A stretch of 52,502 nt of DNA, taken from contig CAINED010000022.1 of assembly GCA_903847605.1 (NCBI GenBank), forward strand, positions 1 to 52,502, read 5' to 3'. Origin of the DNA: an uncultured Hyphomicrobiales bacterium. GTDB lineage: Bacteria; Pseudomonadota; Alphaproteobacteria; Rhizobiales; Beijerinckiaceae. The notes under the pieces were generated by a model. It was not told where the DNA came from. It made no database searches and worked only from the letters and a program-made list of their open reading frames with translations. The position numbers and the translations under genes are program-made. Numbering within the stretch: the first letter of the stretch is position 1; every line of letters starts with the position of its first letter. Below, piece after piece: positions 8,785 to 17,071 of this stretch.

Positions 8785-10485
8785 CTATTCCGCAGCCTGC
8801 GCGCGATAGCCATAGTCATGCGCGGCGCATTCTGCCGAAATGTAGCCTTGCGCCACGTCGTTGGCGACCGCTTTCGCATCGCGCGCTGCAGGATCGCCGT
8901 AACCGCCGCCGCCGGCCGTGTCGAAGACGACGCGGTCGCCGGGATCCAGCTGAATCTCCGTGCCCTTGAATACCGTCCGGTTCTCGCCTTTCACAGGTTC
9001 GATGACGGATATGTTGTGGGCGGCGTCGCCGCCGCCGTGAACACCCCACGGCGGAATGCGCGTGCGCTCATTGTTGATGGTCACCTTGCACGGCACGAGC
9101 ACGCGATAGGTAATGCGCACCCCCAGGCCGCCGCGATTCTTGCCCGCGCCGCCGGAGTTCTCGCGCAACGCATGTTCGTCGACCATGACGGGGTAACGGA
9201 TTTCCTGCAATTCGACGGGCGAGTTGCGCACATCGCCCTGACAGACTGAGACGCTGGCGTCTTCGCCGTCTTCGCTCGGCCTGCCGCCCCAACCACCGCC
9301 GAAGATGTTCATGAGAAGGAAGCGCGATCCGTCGGGCCGGAAGCCATAGAAGGAGCAGCCGCCCATGTCGCCCTTGTGTGCGGCGGGCACGACCTGCGGC
9401 AGCGCGGGCGCCAGCGCCTTGAGGATTGTATCAATCGTCGTCGGCAGCGCGATGCTCCACAGGCCGATGGCTGCGCCGGGTTTGGCGCTGACGATCGTGC
9501 CGGGCTTGATGAGCACATTGAGAGAGCGGAAACAGCCTTCGTTCACGTCGAGATCTGGCGATGTCAGCGCCTTGAAGGCGACACGCGCTGCGGCGATGCC
9601 ACCGGATTCGCCGGAGTTCAGAGGCCCGGGCGTCTGCGGATTCATTTCGGTGAGATCGACCGTGAATTTGTCGCCTTCGACCTTCACGGTCACCTTGATC
9701 TTGATGGGCTTGTCGAGCGTGCGCCCGTCGTTGTCGAGTGCGCTTTCCGCCGTGTAAACGCCATCAGGTATTTGTGCGACGGCGTTGCGGACCTTCTGAT
9801 CGGCCTGATCCCAGATTTTTTCAATGCAGGCTTCGACGGTGGCGCGGCCATAGCGCGCGAGAAGTTCTGCGTAGCGGCGCGCGCCCAGTTGCGCGCAGGC
9901 CATCTGCGCTCGCAAATCTCCCAGCGCCGCTTCGGGAAAGCGGACATTGTCGGTGATGATCTGCCAGAGGGTTTCGTTGCGCTTGCCGGCCTCGAAGATC
10001 TTCAGCGAGCGCATCTGAATGCCCTCGGCGAAAATTTCGGACGTGACCGTCGAACCGAAGCCGATGCGCATGCCGCCGATATCAACCCAATGGGCGCGGC
10101 TGGCGGCAAAGCCGACGATCTCGCCGTTGAAGAAGCACGGACAATAGATCACGACGTTGTTGAGGTGCTGGCCGCAGACCTCGCCGTGATTCATGATGAG
10201 CACGTCGCCAGGTTCGAAACCGTCGAGGCCATAACGGCGGATGCCATCTTCCACGGCGACGCCGAGGTCCGCGAGGAAGATCGGCAGGCCGCCGCGATTT
10301 TGCGAAATCATGCGGCCTTGCGTGTCGATGAGGCCGCAGCAGAAGTCGCGGACTTCATAGATCATCATGTTATAGGCGGACTTGCAGAGCGCGTTCGCCA
10401 TTTCGTCGGCATAGGCGACGATAGAGTTGCGGACGACTTCGACAGTGATGGGATGGGCTTCGGCGTTGTGGCTCACGGCATTCAC
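8785..10485 (-). CDS. hyuB: Hydantoinase B / oxoprolinase family subunit
   Basis: 566 residues; partner of HyuA in an ATP-dependent cyclic-amide hydrolase (N-methylhydantoinase, 5-oxoprolinase or acetone carboxylase relatives). Family blocks: ITVEVVRNSIVAYADEM at the start, DPxG-like LIDTQGRMISQ, then NHGEVCGQHLNNVVIYCPCF, RAHWVDIGG and LNSGESGGIAAARVA, ending with a glycine-rich FDTAGGGGYGDPAARD. Its start overlaps the end of hyuA by 4 bases, implying translational coupling. Compared with the canonical block NDPYxGGTHLxD, this protein has MNHGEVCGQHLNN, a shifted active-site loop consistent with a subfamily of different substrate. Confidence 0.92.
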   Translation of the reverse strand: MNAVSHNAEAHPITVEVVRNSIVAYADEMANALCKSAYNMMIYEVRDFCCGLIDTQGRMISQNRGGLPIFLADLGVAVEDGIRRYGLDGFEPGDVLIMNHGEVCGQHLNNVVIYCPCFFNGEIVGFAASRAHWVDIGGMRIGFGSTVTSEIFAEGIQMRSLKIFEAGKRNETLWQIITDNVRFPEAALGDLRAQMACAQLGARRYAELLARYGRATVEACIEKIWDQADQKVRNAVAQIPDGVYTAESALDNDGRTLDKPIKIKVTVKVEGDKFTVDLTEMNPQTPGPLNSGESGGIAAARVAFKALTSPDLDVNEGCFRSLNVLIKPGTIVSAKPGAAIGLWSIALPTTIDTILKALAPALPQVVPAAHKGDMGGCSFYGFRPDGSRFLLMNIFGGGWGGRPSEDGEDASVSVCQGDVRNSPVELQEIRYPVMVDEHALRENSGGAGKNRGGLGVRITYRVLVPCKVTINNERTRIPPWGVHGGGDAAHNISVIEPVKGENRTVFKGTEIQLDPGDRVVFDTAGGGGYGDPAARDAKAVANDVAQGYISAECAAHDYGYRAQAAE

Positions 10486-12539
10486 TCCGCATTCGCTATG
10501 TCGACGATGAGATGGCCGGCTCTAGTCACGGTCACCTTGTCGCCGGGATGGATGAGAATCGTCGAATTGGGCTCTTCGATCACGGCGGGGCCGGTGAGCG
10601 TGAAACCTGCGGGGAGGGATGGACGCCAGAGCACGCGTGCCTTGTGCGGGCGATTGGGATCGTCGTAGATCACATCGCGGGATGTTTCAGCCACGTTATC
10701 GGTCGGCGTCCAGTCCTGCGTCAGCCATTCCTCGGCGATCGTGTCTTCTTTGCTGGCGGTGACGACGAGACGCACATTCACGATTTCCATCTGCTCTTCG
10801 ATGGCGGCCTGACCGTAACGCAGGTCGTGTTCGACATTGAAGGCCTTGCGAACCTGCGTCGTGTCGCCTGTCAGCATGTCAGGGCTATCCACGGGTATCG
10901 CAAGGGCGTGTTCCTGCCCGACATAGCGAAGATCGGCGTAGAAGCGGAAGTCGGCAACGCTGCCCGATATCCGGTCTTTCACCATGCGATCCTTGCCCGC
11001 AGCGCCAAGTTCGGCAAAGACTCTCTCGACGATATCCTTCTGCAGCGAGCCGAGGCGGCCGACGAGCGTGCGCACAAAGTCCTGCCGCCATGACGCCATC
11101 AACATGCCGAGCGCAGAAAATGTGCCGGGCAGTTTCGGCACCACGACGCGCGGAATGAAGATTTGGCGGGCGACGTTGATGGCATGCAAAGGTCCTGCGC
11201 CGCCGAAGGCGATCATCGCGGTTTCGCGGGGATCGACGCCCTTGTTGACCGACACGGCGCGCACGGAAAGCGACATGTTCGTGTCGGCGATCATGGCGAT
11301 TCCGAAAGCGGCTTCCTTCACCGGCAGCGATAGCGGCTTGCCGACTTTCGCCTCGATGGCGCGCTCGGCTGCGGCCATGTCGAGGCCCATGTTGCCGCCG
11401 AGAAAACGCCCGCCGTTGATGCGGCCGAGAACGAGATCGGCGTCGGTGACGACTGGATCGGTCGAGCCCTTGCCGTAACAGGCGGGGCCGGGATCGGCGC
11501 CTGCGCTGCGTGGGCCGACGTGAAGGCCGCCGGCTTCGTCGACCCATGCGATGGAGCCGCCGCCAGCGCCCACTTCGACGATATCGACAACGGGCAATTG
11601 CATGGGCTGGCCCGAGGCGGGATCGCCGATGACATAGCCTTCCTCGATTGCAGGTTCGCCGTTGGTGATGAGGCTCGACTTGGCGGTCGTGCCGCCCATG
11701 TCGAAGCCGATGCATTGTTTCAGGCCGAGATGTCTGGCGAGGCGTCCCGCGCCGATCATGCCGGCGACCGGTCCGGATTCCATCATGGAAACCGGTTGCG
11801 TGCGCGCCTGATCGAGCGACATGACGCCGCCGTTGGAGCGCATCAGATGCAGATGTCCTTCGAATTTTTCGCCGCGCAGATAGCGATCGAGCGTATCGAG
11901 ATAGTTGGAAACGCGCGGGCCGACATAGGCGTTGAGCACGGTCGTGGACGTGCGCTCGTATTCGCGGAATTCGCGCAGGATTTCGTGACTCAGGGTCACG
12001 AACAGGTTCGGCAATTCGCGCCGCAAGATGTCGCCTGCGATGCGTTCGTGTTCGGGATTGGCCCATGAATGCAGGAAGCAGATTGCGACGGCGTCGATAC
12101 CGAGCGTTCCGATGTGTGCGGCGAGAGCTTCGATCTGGGCGACATCGAGGGGCGTGACGACTTCGCCGGCCGCGTTCACGCGTTCGCTCACTTCGAAAGT
12201 GTGGCGGCGTTCGGTGAGCGGTTTCGGGCGGTGGAAGTTGAGATTGAAGGCCTCGATGCGATTGCCGCGCCCGATGGCGTAAACGTCGCGGAAGCCCCTT
12301 GTCGTGATGAGCGCGGTTCTGGCGCCCTTGCGCTCAAGTACGGTGTTGATGGCGATGGTCGAGCCATGCAGCACTTCGCCGAGGTCGGGCAGGCTGCAAT
12401 GGGCGAGGTCCAGAGATGTCGCGACGCCGCGCGTCGGATCTGCCGGCGTCGTCGATGTCTTGGAGGTGACGATCTTGCCGTCGATGCAGCCGACGAGATC
12501 CGTGAACGTGCCGCCGATATCGACTCCGACGATATTCAT
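10482..12539 (-). CDS. hyuA: Hydantoinase A / oxoprolinase family subunit (ATP-binding)
   Basis: 685 residues. The N-terminus VDIGGTFTDLVG is the phosphate-1 motif of the ASKHA-type ATP site, and GFDMGGTTAKSSLI is the second phosphate loop. The central GAGGGSIAWVD and SAGADPGPACYGKG blocks and FGGAGPLHA are strict signatures of the HyuA/HydA family. The subunit activates the cyclic amide by phosphorylation; HyuB completes hydrolysis. It overlaps the permease gene stop by 4 bases at its start and hyuB by 4 bases at its end, so transporter and enzyme are made together. Confidence 0.95.
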   Translation of the reverse strand: MNIVGVDIGGTFTDLVGCIDGKIVTSKTSTTPADPTRGVATSLDLAHCSLPDLGEVLHGSTIAINTVLERKGARTALITTRGFRDVYAIGRGNRIEAFNLNFHRPKPLTERRHTFEVSERVNAAGEVVTPLDVAQIEALAAHIGTLGIDAVAICFLHSWANPEHERIAGDILRRELPNLFVTLSHEILREFREYERTSTTVLNAYVGPRVSNYLDTLDRYLRGEKFEGHLHLMRSNGGVMSLDQARTQPVSMMESGPVAGMIGAGRLARHLGLKQCIGFDMGGTTAKSSLITNGEPAIEEGYVIGDPASGQPMQLPVVDIVEVGAGGGSIAWVDEAGGLHVGPRSAGADPGPACYGKGSTDPVVTDADLVLGRINGGRFLGGNMGLDMAAAERAIEAKVGKPLSLPVKEAAFGIAMIADTNMSLSVRAVSVNKGVDPRETAMIAFGGAGPLHAINVARQIFIPRVVVPKLPGTFSALGMLMASWRQDFVRTLVGRLGSLQKDIVERVFAELGAAGKDRMVKDRISGSVADFRFYADLRYVGQEHALAIPVDSPDMLTGDTTQVRKAFNVEHDLRYGQAAIEEQMEIVNVRLVVTASKEDTIAEEWLTQDWTPTDNVAETSRDVIYDDPNRPHKARVLWRPSLPAGFTLTGPAVIEEPNSTILIHPGDKVTVTRAGHLIVDIANAE

Positions 12540-13366
12540 TGCTTTTCTTTCCCTGCCGTCTTGATGATGGTCTTGCGGTGCGCGCCGGGCGTCAGGCGGC
12601 GTTCGGCGATCCGCACGATTTCGTTGAAGGCGATGGCGATGATGGCGAGAGAGCCGATCAAGGCGAAAAGCGGTCCGGGATTGAAATCCTCAGCGAAGAG
12701 GCGCGTGAAGAAACCGACGCCGGAATTGGACACATAGAGTTCGGCGAGGATGACGCCGAGCAGGTTGAGCGTCATGCCCAGTCGCAAGCCTGTGAAGAGG
12801 CTCGGCACCATGTGCGGCAGGACGACGTGACGGATCGTGTCGAGGCGCGACGCGCCCATGCTGCGTGCGGCGTTCAGATGAAGCTCGCGCACAGTGCGCA
12901 TGCCCGACACGACGTTGATGATGATCGGGAATATCGCGTGGCTGAAGCCGAACGCGATTTTTGCGGCTGGGCCAAGGCCGAAGAGCAGGATCGTCAGCGG
13001 CAGGAAGGAGACCTGGGGTATCACGTAGAGCGCGATGACGACAGGGAAGAAGGCGCGGCGCGTGAAGGGTGTCGCGCCGACGAGCAGGCCGGTCGTCACG
13101 CCAAAGACGATGGAAAGGACATAGGCGACAGCGATTTCGACGATGCAAATCCACAGGGCGCGCACGATGCGGGCATCGCCCATGATATCGGTGAAGAAGG
13201 ACTGAACGATCTTCGACGGTGGCGAAAAGAGCGTCGCATCGGCGACGAAGCGGCCGTAGAATTCCAGCGCTGCAACGATACCGACGATCAGAATCATGCG
13301 CAGATGGAAGGCGCGCCGCGATGTCGCTGCGCCCGATGATCCCAGTGTCGAGGACGCCGTGCTCAT
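12536..13366 (-). CDS. ABC transporter permease (nitrate/sulfonate/taurine type), second copy
   Basis: 276 residues from ATG 13366; the frame stays open to about 14182, but that extension is a shadow of the other permease. About six membrane segments are visible, and the EAA loop reads LNAARSMGASRLDTIRHVVLPHMVPSLFTGLR, the site that contacts the ATPase. The family is SsuC/TauC-like. Start and stop each overlap a neighbour by 4 bases (upstream permease 13363-13366, hyuA 12536-12539). With its sister gene it forms a heterodimeric inner-membrane channel for the substrate handled by HyuAB. Confidence 0.92.
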   Translation of the reverse strand: MSTASSTLGSSGAATSRRAFHLRMILIVGIVAALEFYGRFVADATLFSPPSKIVQSFFTDIMGDARIVRALWICIVEIAVAYVLSIVFGVTTGLLVGATPFTRRAFFPVVIALYVIPQVSFLPLTILLFGLGPAAKIAFGFSHAIFPIIINVVSGMRTVRELHLNAARSMGASRLDTIRHVVLPHMVPSLFTGLRLGMTLNLLGVILAELYVSNSGVGFFTRLFAEDFNPGPLFALIGSLAIIAIAFNEIVRIAERRLTPGAHRKTIIKTAGKEKQ

Positions 13367-14124
13367 TTCCGGTCGCGCCTCACAATCGTATTCTCGATGG
13401 ATGTGATGAGCAGATTGAGCGTCACGGCCGTGATCGTCACGAAGGCGATCCACGCGTAGAGACGGCCGGGCTCCATCTGCTCGGCGCTCAACGCAATGTT
13501 GTGGCCGATGCCGACTGCCGAGGCGATGGTCTCGCCGCCGAGCACGGATGCAAAGCAGATGACGAAGCCGATGCGCAGTCCTGTCACGAGTACAGGAAAG
13601 GCGCCGGGCAGAAGGATGTGTCGGAACGTCTGCCAGCGCGAAGCGCCCATAGATTGTGCCGCGCGCAGCCAGCGTTCGTCGAAATGGCCGAAAGCAGCGA
13701 TCGTGTTCAGGGCCACCGGAAAAAAGGCGTAAGTTGCGCCATAAGCGATTTTCGAGGCAGGGCCGATGCCGAAGAACAGGATGAAAAGCGGCAGCAGCAG
13801 AGTGAGCGGGATGGTGAACAATCCTGCGAGGACCGGTTCGAGTACGCCCATCGCCGTTTTGGAGCGCGTGACGAGATAACCGGCGACGATGCCGCCGACG
13901 ACAGCGATGACATAGGCCTGCAGAATGCTGGAGAAGGTAACGCCGACCGAGTTCCAGAAGGACTTCGTTTGTATCAGCCGAAGCAACGTCGTGCCGACTT
14001 CGCCTGGGGAGGGCAGCAGTAAACGGCTTACGCCGCCCGCCGCGGTCACGAAATACCAGCCGCCGGCAGCCAGCGCGAAGATCGCCAGTTGAATGATGCG
14101 TGCCTGGGCGCCGGCGCGGTCCAT
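13363..14124 (-). CDS. ABC transporter permease (nitrate/sulfonate/taurine type), first copy
   Basis: 253 residues with about six hydrophobic segments. The EAA loop is LRAAQSMGASRWQTFRHILLPGAFPVLVTGLR. SRLLLPSPGEVGTTLLRLI near the N-terminus is characteristic of SsuC/TauC-like permeases. It begins 2 bases after the ATPase stop and ends in a 4-base overlap with the second permease. The two permeases differ enough that they are old paralogues, not a recent duplication. Confidence 0.92.
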   Translation of the reverse strand: MDRAGAQARIIQLAIFALAAGGWYFVTAAGGVSRLLLPSPGEVGTTLLRLIQTKSFWNSVGVTFSSILQAYVIAVVGGIVAGYLVTRSKTAMGVLEPVLAGLFTIPLTLLLPLFILFFGIGPASKIAYGATYAFFPVALNTIAAFGHFDERWLRAAQSMGASRWQTFRHILLPGAFPVLVTGLRIGFVICFASVLGGETIASAVGIGHNIALSAEQMEPGRLYAWIAFVTITAVTLNLLITSIENTIVRRDRK

Positions 14125-14126
14125 GC

Positions 14127-14963
14127 CTAGGCCTCGACGCCAGCGGGATCGCGCTGCGCAGCCATGGTGGCGCGGATTTCATCGCGCAGCAGGGCGTAAC
14201 ATTGGTTGCGCAATTCGCTGAAGCGCGGCTCCAGCATGAAATCAGGCGAACGCGGATGGGCTTCGTTCACGTCGATGATTGTCTTGATCTTGCCGGGGCG
14301 CGCGGTCATGACGGCGATACGGTCGGAGAGGAACACCGCTTCCGCCAGCGAGTGCGTGACGAAGACGATGGTCTTGCCGGTTGCCGCCAGCAGTTGCGAG
14401 AGATCTTCGCCGAGCACCATGCGCGTTTGCTCGTCGAGCGCGGCGAAAGGCTCGTCCATCAGCAGGATGGGCGTTTCGACACAGATGCCGCGCGCCATGT
14501 TGACGCGCTGGCGCATGCCGACGGAGAGCTGATCGGGATAATGCCGCGCGAAACTCGCCATGCCCACGGCTTTCAGCGCCTTCATGGCGCGGTCGTCCCA
14601 TTCCGAGGCGGCCATGCCGCGGAATTTCATGGCAATGCGGAAATTCTCGATGACCGTGTACCAGGGGAAGAGCGTGCTTTCCTGAAACACGAAGGCGATC
14701 TGATCGGTATGCGGCGTGCCCTCGACGGAACGGCCTTCCACGAGAGTCGTGCCGCTCGTCGGGCGGAACAAGCCGCCGACGATGTTGAGGATCGTGCTCT
14801 TGCCGCAGCCGGAAGGGCCGAGAAGGCAGACGAATTCCCCCTTGCGTATGTCGAGGGAGACATCGTCCAGCGCCAGTACGCTGTCGGGCGCGCCTTCCTC
14901 GCCGAAACGCTGGGTGATGTTGCGAATGGATATCGCGATGTCGTTCGGCGAGGTTGCGGACAT
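14127..14963 (-). CDS. ABC transporter ATP-binding protein (SsuB/TauB type)
   Basis: 278 residues. Walker A GPSGCGKST at 49-57, Q-loop FVFQEST with Gln94, signature LSVGMRQR at 146-153, Walker B ILLMDEP at 166-172 and switch His204 (VTHSLAEAV). The signature has Val where the consensus LSGGM has Gly, an unusual change in a contact residue for the ATP gamma-phosphate. It powers the two permeases downstream. It lies 29 bases after the binding-protein gene and 2 bases before the first permease. The C-terminal 40 residues beyond the core are typical of the subfamily. Confidence 0.93.
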   Translation of the reverse strand: MSATSPNDIAISIRNITQRFGEEGAPDSVLALDDVSLDIRKGEFVCLLGPSGCGKSTILNIVGGLFRPTSGTTLVEGRSVEGTPHTDQIAFVFQESTLFPWYTVIENFRIAMKFRGMAASEWDDRAMKALKAVGMASFARHYPDQLSVGMRQRVNMARGICVETPILLMDEPFAALDEQTRMVLGEDLSQLLAATGKTIVFVTHSLAEAVFLSDRIAVMTARPGKIKTIIDVNEAHPRSPDFMLEPRFSELRNQCYALLRDEIRATMAAQRDPAGVEA

Positions 14964-14992
14964 TCTGGCGACTGCTGCCTTGAGTTCTTGTT

Positions 14993-15970
14993 CTAGAGTT
15001 TGACGGGCACGAAGCCCGGCAGCAGCAATTCCTTCACCTCGGGAATTCTGTCGAGAATTTCGAGTTCCTTCAGCGACTGACGGATGGTTTCGAGCGCCTT
15101 GGGATTAAAGGTGCCATCGTAATTCGTCATCGCCAATTCCTTGTCGTAGGCGATGTCGATGACTTTCGGCGGCAGCTTCATCGTGCGTGCGACCGAGGCG
15201 ACGGTGACGGCTTTATTCTCTTTCACGAATTGTGCTGTCGTGAACCAGGCGCGCAGGAATTTGCGCACGGCTTCAGGATTTTCCGCGATCAGTTTGCGAT
15301 GGGCGATCACGACATGGGTGTGAAAGTCTTCGACCGCTTCGCCGAAGGTCGAGACAATCTTGCCGACGCCTTCCTGTTCCAGATTGATGGCGACCTCAGT
15401 CGCCGTCACGAGGCCCGCGATGTCGCCACGTTTCATGGCCGCGAGGCGCGTGCGTGTCTCGCCCATGGGGAGCACTTCATAGCCCGTCGCGCCCCATCCC
15501 TTGGCGAGCGACAGGCGGCGCGCCAGCCAGTCGGTCAGGGAGCCGGCAGTCGTCACGGCGACGCGCTTGCCCTTGAGGTCGTCGACGCTCTTGTATTTCG
15601 GGTCGATGACCATGGCCATGTTGAGCGGCTGGTTCGCAATCGCTGCAATCGCAATGGCCGGGACGCCCTTGGCGGCGAAACCCATGCCGGGACCCGAGCC
15701 GAGGCCGATATCGATGGCGCCCGCGGTAAAGGCCTGCTGCATGCGCGCGTCGCCGCTGAAGGCGGAGATTTCGATATCGAGGCCCTGCGCCTTGTAGTGA
15801 CCCTGTTCCTGGCCGAGTTCGAGAAGGGAGAAGAAGAAGGAGGACGTAACCGATTTCGCAACGCGCAGCCTTTCCTGGGCGGCTGCGGGGACGGCGAGAA
15901 GCGGAAAAGTCAGCGCAACTGCAAGCGCGACTGAGCGACGGGACAGAGGTCCGGCTGAAGGTCGAGTCAT
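14993..15970 (-). CDS. ABC substrate-binding protein (SsuA/NMT1-like)
   Basis: Periplasmic binding protein of about 325 residues and first gene of the operon. ATG 15970 is chosen over an upstream in-frame start because GGGAGGAC lies just before it. The N-terminus has two arginines (LSRRS), a hydrophobic stretch and the cleavage site VPAAAQE, so it may leave by Tat or Sec. The mature part (LRVAKSVTSSFFFSLLELGQEQGHYKAQG, then DIGLGSGPGMGFAAKG and VDDLKGKRVAVTTAGS) fits the NMT1/SsuA class, which binds small organic ligands. The linked genes suggest a hydantoin- or creatinine-like ligand; this is inference. Confidence 0.9.
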   Translation of the reverse strand: MTRPSAGPLSRRSVALAVALTFPLLAVPAAAQERLRVAKSVTSSFFFSLLELGQEQGHYKAQGLDIEISAFSGDARMQQAFTAGAIDIGLGSGPGMGFAAKGVPAIAIAAIANQPLNMAMVIDPKYKSVDDLKGKRVAVTTAGSLTDWLARRLSLAKGWGATGYEVLPMGETRTRLAAMKRGDIAGLVTATEVAINLEQEGVGKIVSTFGEAVEDFHTHVVIAHRKLIAENPEAVRKFLRAWFTTAQFVKENKAVTVASVARTMKLPPKVIDIAYDKELAMTNYDGTFNPKALETIRQSLKELEILDRIPEVKELLLPGFVPVKL

Positions 15971-16065
15971 GAAGTCCTCCCTTGCGGCCGGTCGGCACAC
16001 CGGACGTTGCGCGCATTGGAGCTTTCCGCTGCGCCGGAAGCAACGGGCGGGAAGGCTTTATCGGA

Positions 16066-16083
16066 TATAGGCTTTAAGCTATA
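16066..16083. promoter_or_regulatory. Dyad in the divergent promoter, candidate LysR operator
   Basis: TATA-G-GCTT-T-AAGC-TATA, an inverted repeat with one unpaired base on the left. It lies 9 bases upstream of the LysR-type gene and about 95 bases upstream of the operon it probably controls. LysR-type regulators bind T-N11-A dyads of this kind and repress themselves from such positions. Confidence 0.45.
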
Positions 16084-16092
16084 ACTCTCTGC

Positions 16093-17001
16093 ATGATAGG
16101 CCTCACAATGCGCCGGTTGCAGGTTTTCGCAGCCATCGTCGACACCGGCTCCTTCGCCGGCGCCGCCCGCCGCCTGGGCATCGCCCAGCCCTCTGTCAGC
16201 GCCCACGTGCAGGCGATGGAGCGGGAGATAGACGGTGCCTTGTTCGACCGGCAGAGCGGCCGGCAAGCCGTGCTGACGGCTCTGGGGCGCAGTTTCCTTG
16301 GCCATGCCCGGGAAATGATCGCCAATGCGGCGAAGCTGGAAGCCGATATCGCCTCGCGCAGCAGCGGCGTGGACCGCAGCGTGACTTTCGCTTGCCAGCG
16401 CTCGCTTTCGAATACGGTGCTGCGTGGGGCGCTGGCCAATTTTGCGCGCGAGCACCGCGACATCAGAATGTCCGTGCATATCGCGTTTCAGGAAGAGGTC
16501 GTCGCCGCCGTGCGCATGGGCGCGGCCGATATCGGTTGTCTCATGTCGAACGAAGAGACGGCCGGCGTGCCTTCGACACTGTTGGGCCGGCAGCGCTTTG
16601 TCGTATTCGTTGCGCCCGATCATCCGCTCGCCGGCCGCAGGAAAATCCTGCCGTCGGAATTGTCGGCTTTCGATTTCGTCGGACCCGTGGCCACATCCAT
16701 GTTCGGCGTCGCGCAGAAAAGGTTGCTGTCCTGGCTCGGCGTCGAGCGCGTGAATGTCGTGAGCGAAGCAACCGAGTTCGGCCTCGTGCGCGACCTTTGC
16801 GCCGCCGGGCTGGGCATCGCCTGTTCGCTCGAAGCTTCGGTGGCGCCCGACGTAGAAGCCGGACAACTCTGCCTGCTCGATATCGACGGGCCGCCGCTTT
16901 TCATCGACGTCAGGTTGCTGATCAATCCGCAGCGGCGCAACGTGCCTGCGGTGCAGGATCTGGCTGCAAGTCTTCGGGCGGCTGCCGCCGGCTGGAGCTG
17001 A
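16093..17001 (+). CDS. LysR-family transcriptional regulator
   Basis: 302 residues. The winged helix-turn-helix is at the N-terminus (MRRLQVFAAIVDTGSFAGAARRLGIAQPSVSAHVQAME), followed by a linker helix and a periplasmic-binding-fold effector domain from about residue 90. ATG 16093 and the internal ATG 16108 (MRRLQVF) are both possible; the second matches the usual family start and has ATAGG upstream. It is transcribed divergently from the ABC/hydantoinase operon, the classic arrangement for a LysR activator responding to the operon substrate. The effector is unknown. Confidence 0.93.
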   Translation: MIGLTMRRLQVFAAIVDTGSFAGAARRLGIAQPSVSAHVQAMEREIDGALFDRQSGRQAVLTALGRSFLGHAREMIANAAKLEADIASRSSGVDRSVTFACQRSLSNTVLRGALANFAREHRDIRMSVHIAFQEEVVAAVRMGAADIGCLMSNEETAGVPSTLLGRQRFVVFVAPDHPLAGRRKILPSELSAFDFVGPVATSMFGVAQKRLLSWLGVERVNVVSEATEFGLVRDLCAAGLGIACSLEASVAPDVEAGQLCLLDIDGPPLFIDVRLLINPQRRNVPAVQDLAASLRAAAAGWS

Positions 17002-17012
17002 ACCTTGCCTGC

Positions 17013-17040
17013 TTGCCACAGCGGCGGACTTACCTACACT
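17013..17040 (+). promoter_or_regulatory. Candidate sigma-70 promoter of the VOC protein gene
   Basis: TTGCCA (17013-17018), a 16-base spacer and TACACT (17035-17040), 31 bases before the start codon. By eye only. Confidence 0.35.
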
Positions 17041-17071
17041 CCCGCAAAACCTGATTTTAGAGGAAAGCCCG

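Noticed and set aside
13367..14182. Long N-terminal extension of the second permease
   Set aside because: It overlaps the first permease gene in another frame; the family start and overlapping ATG are at 13366.
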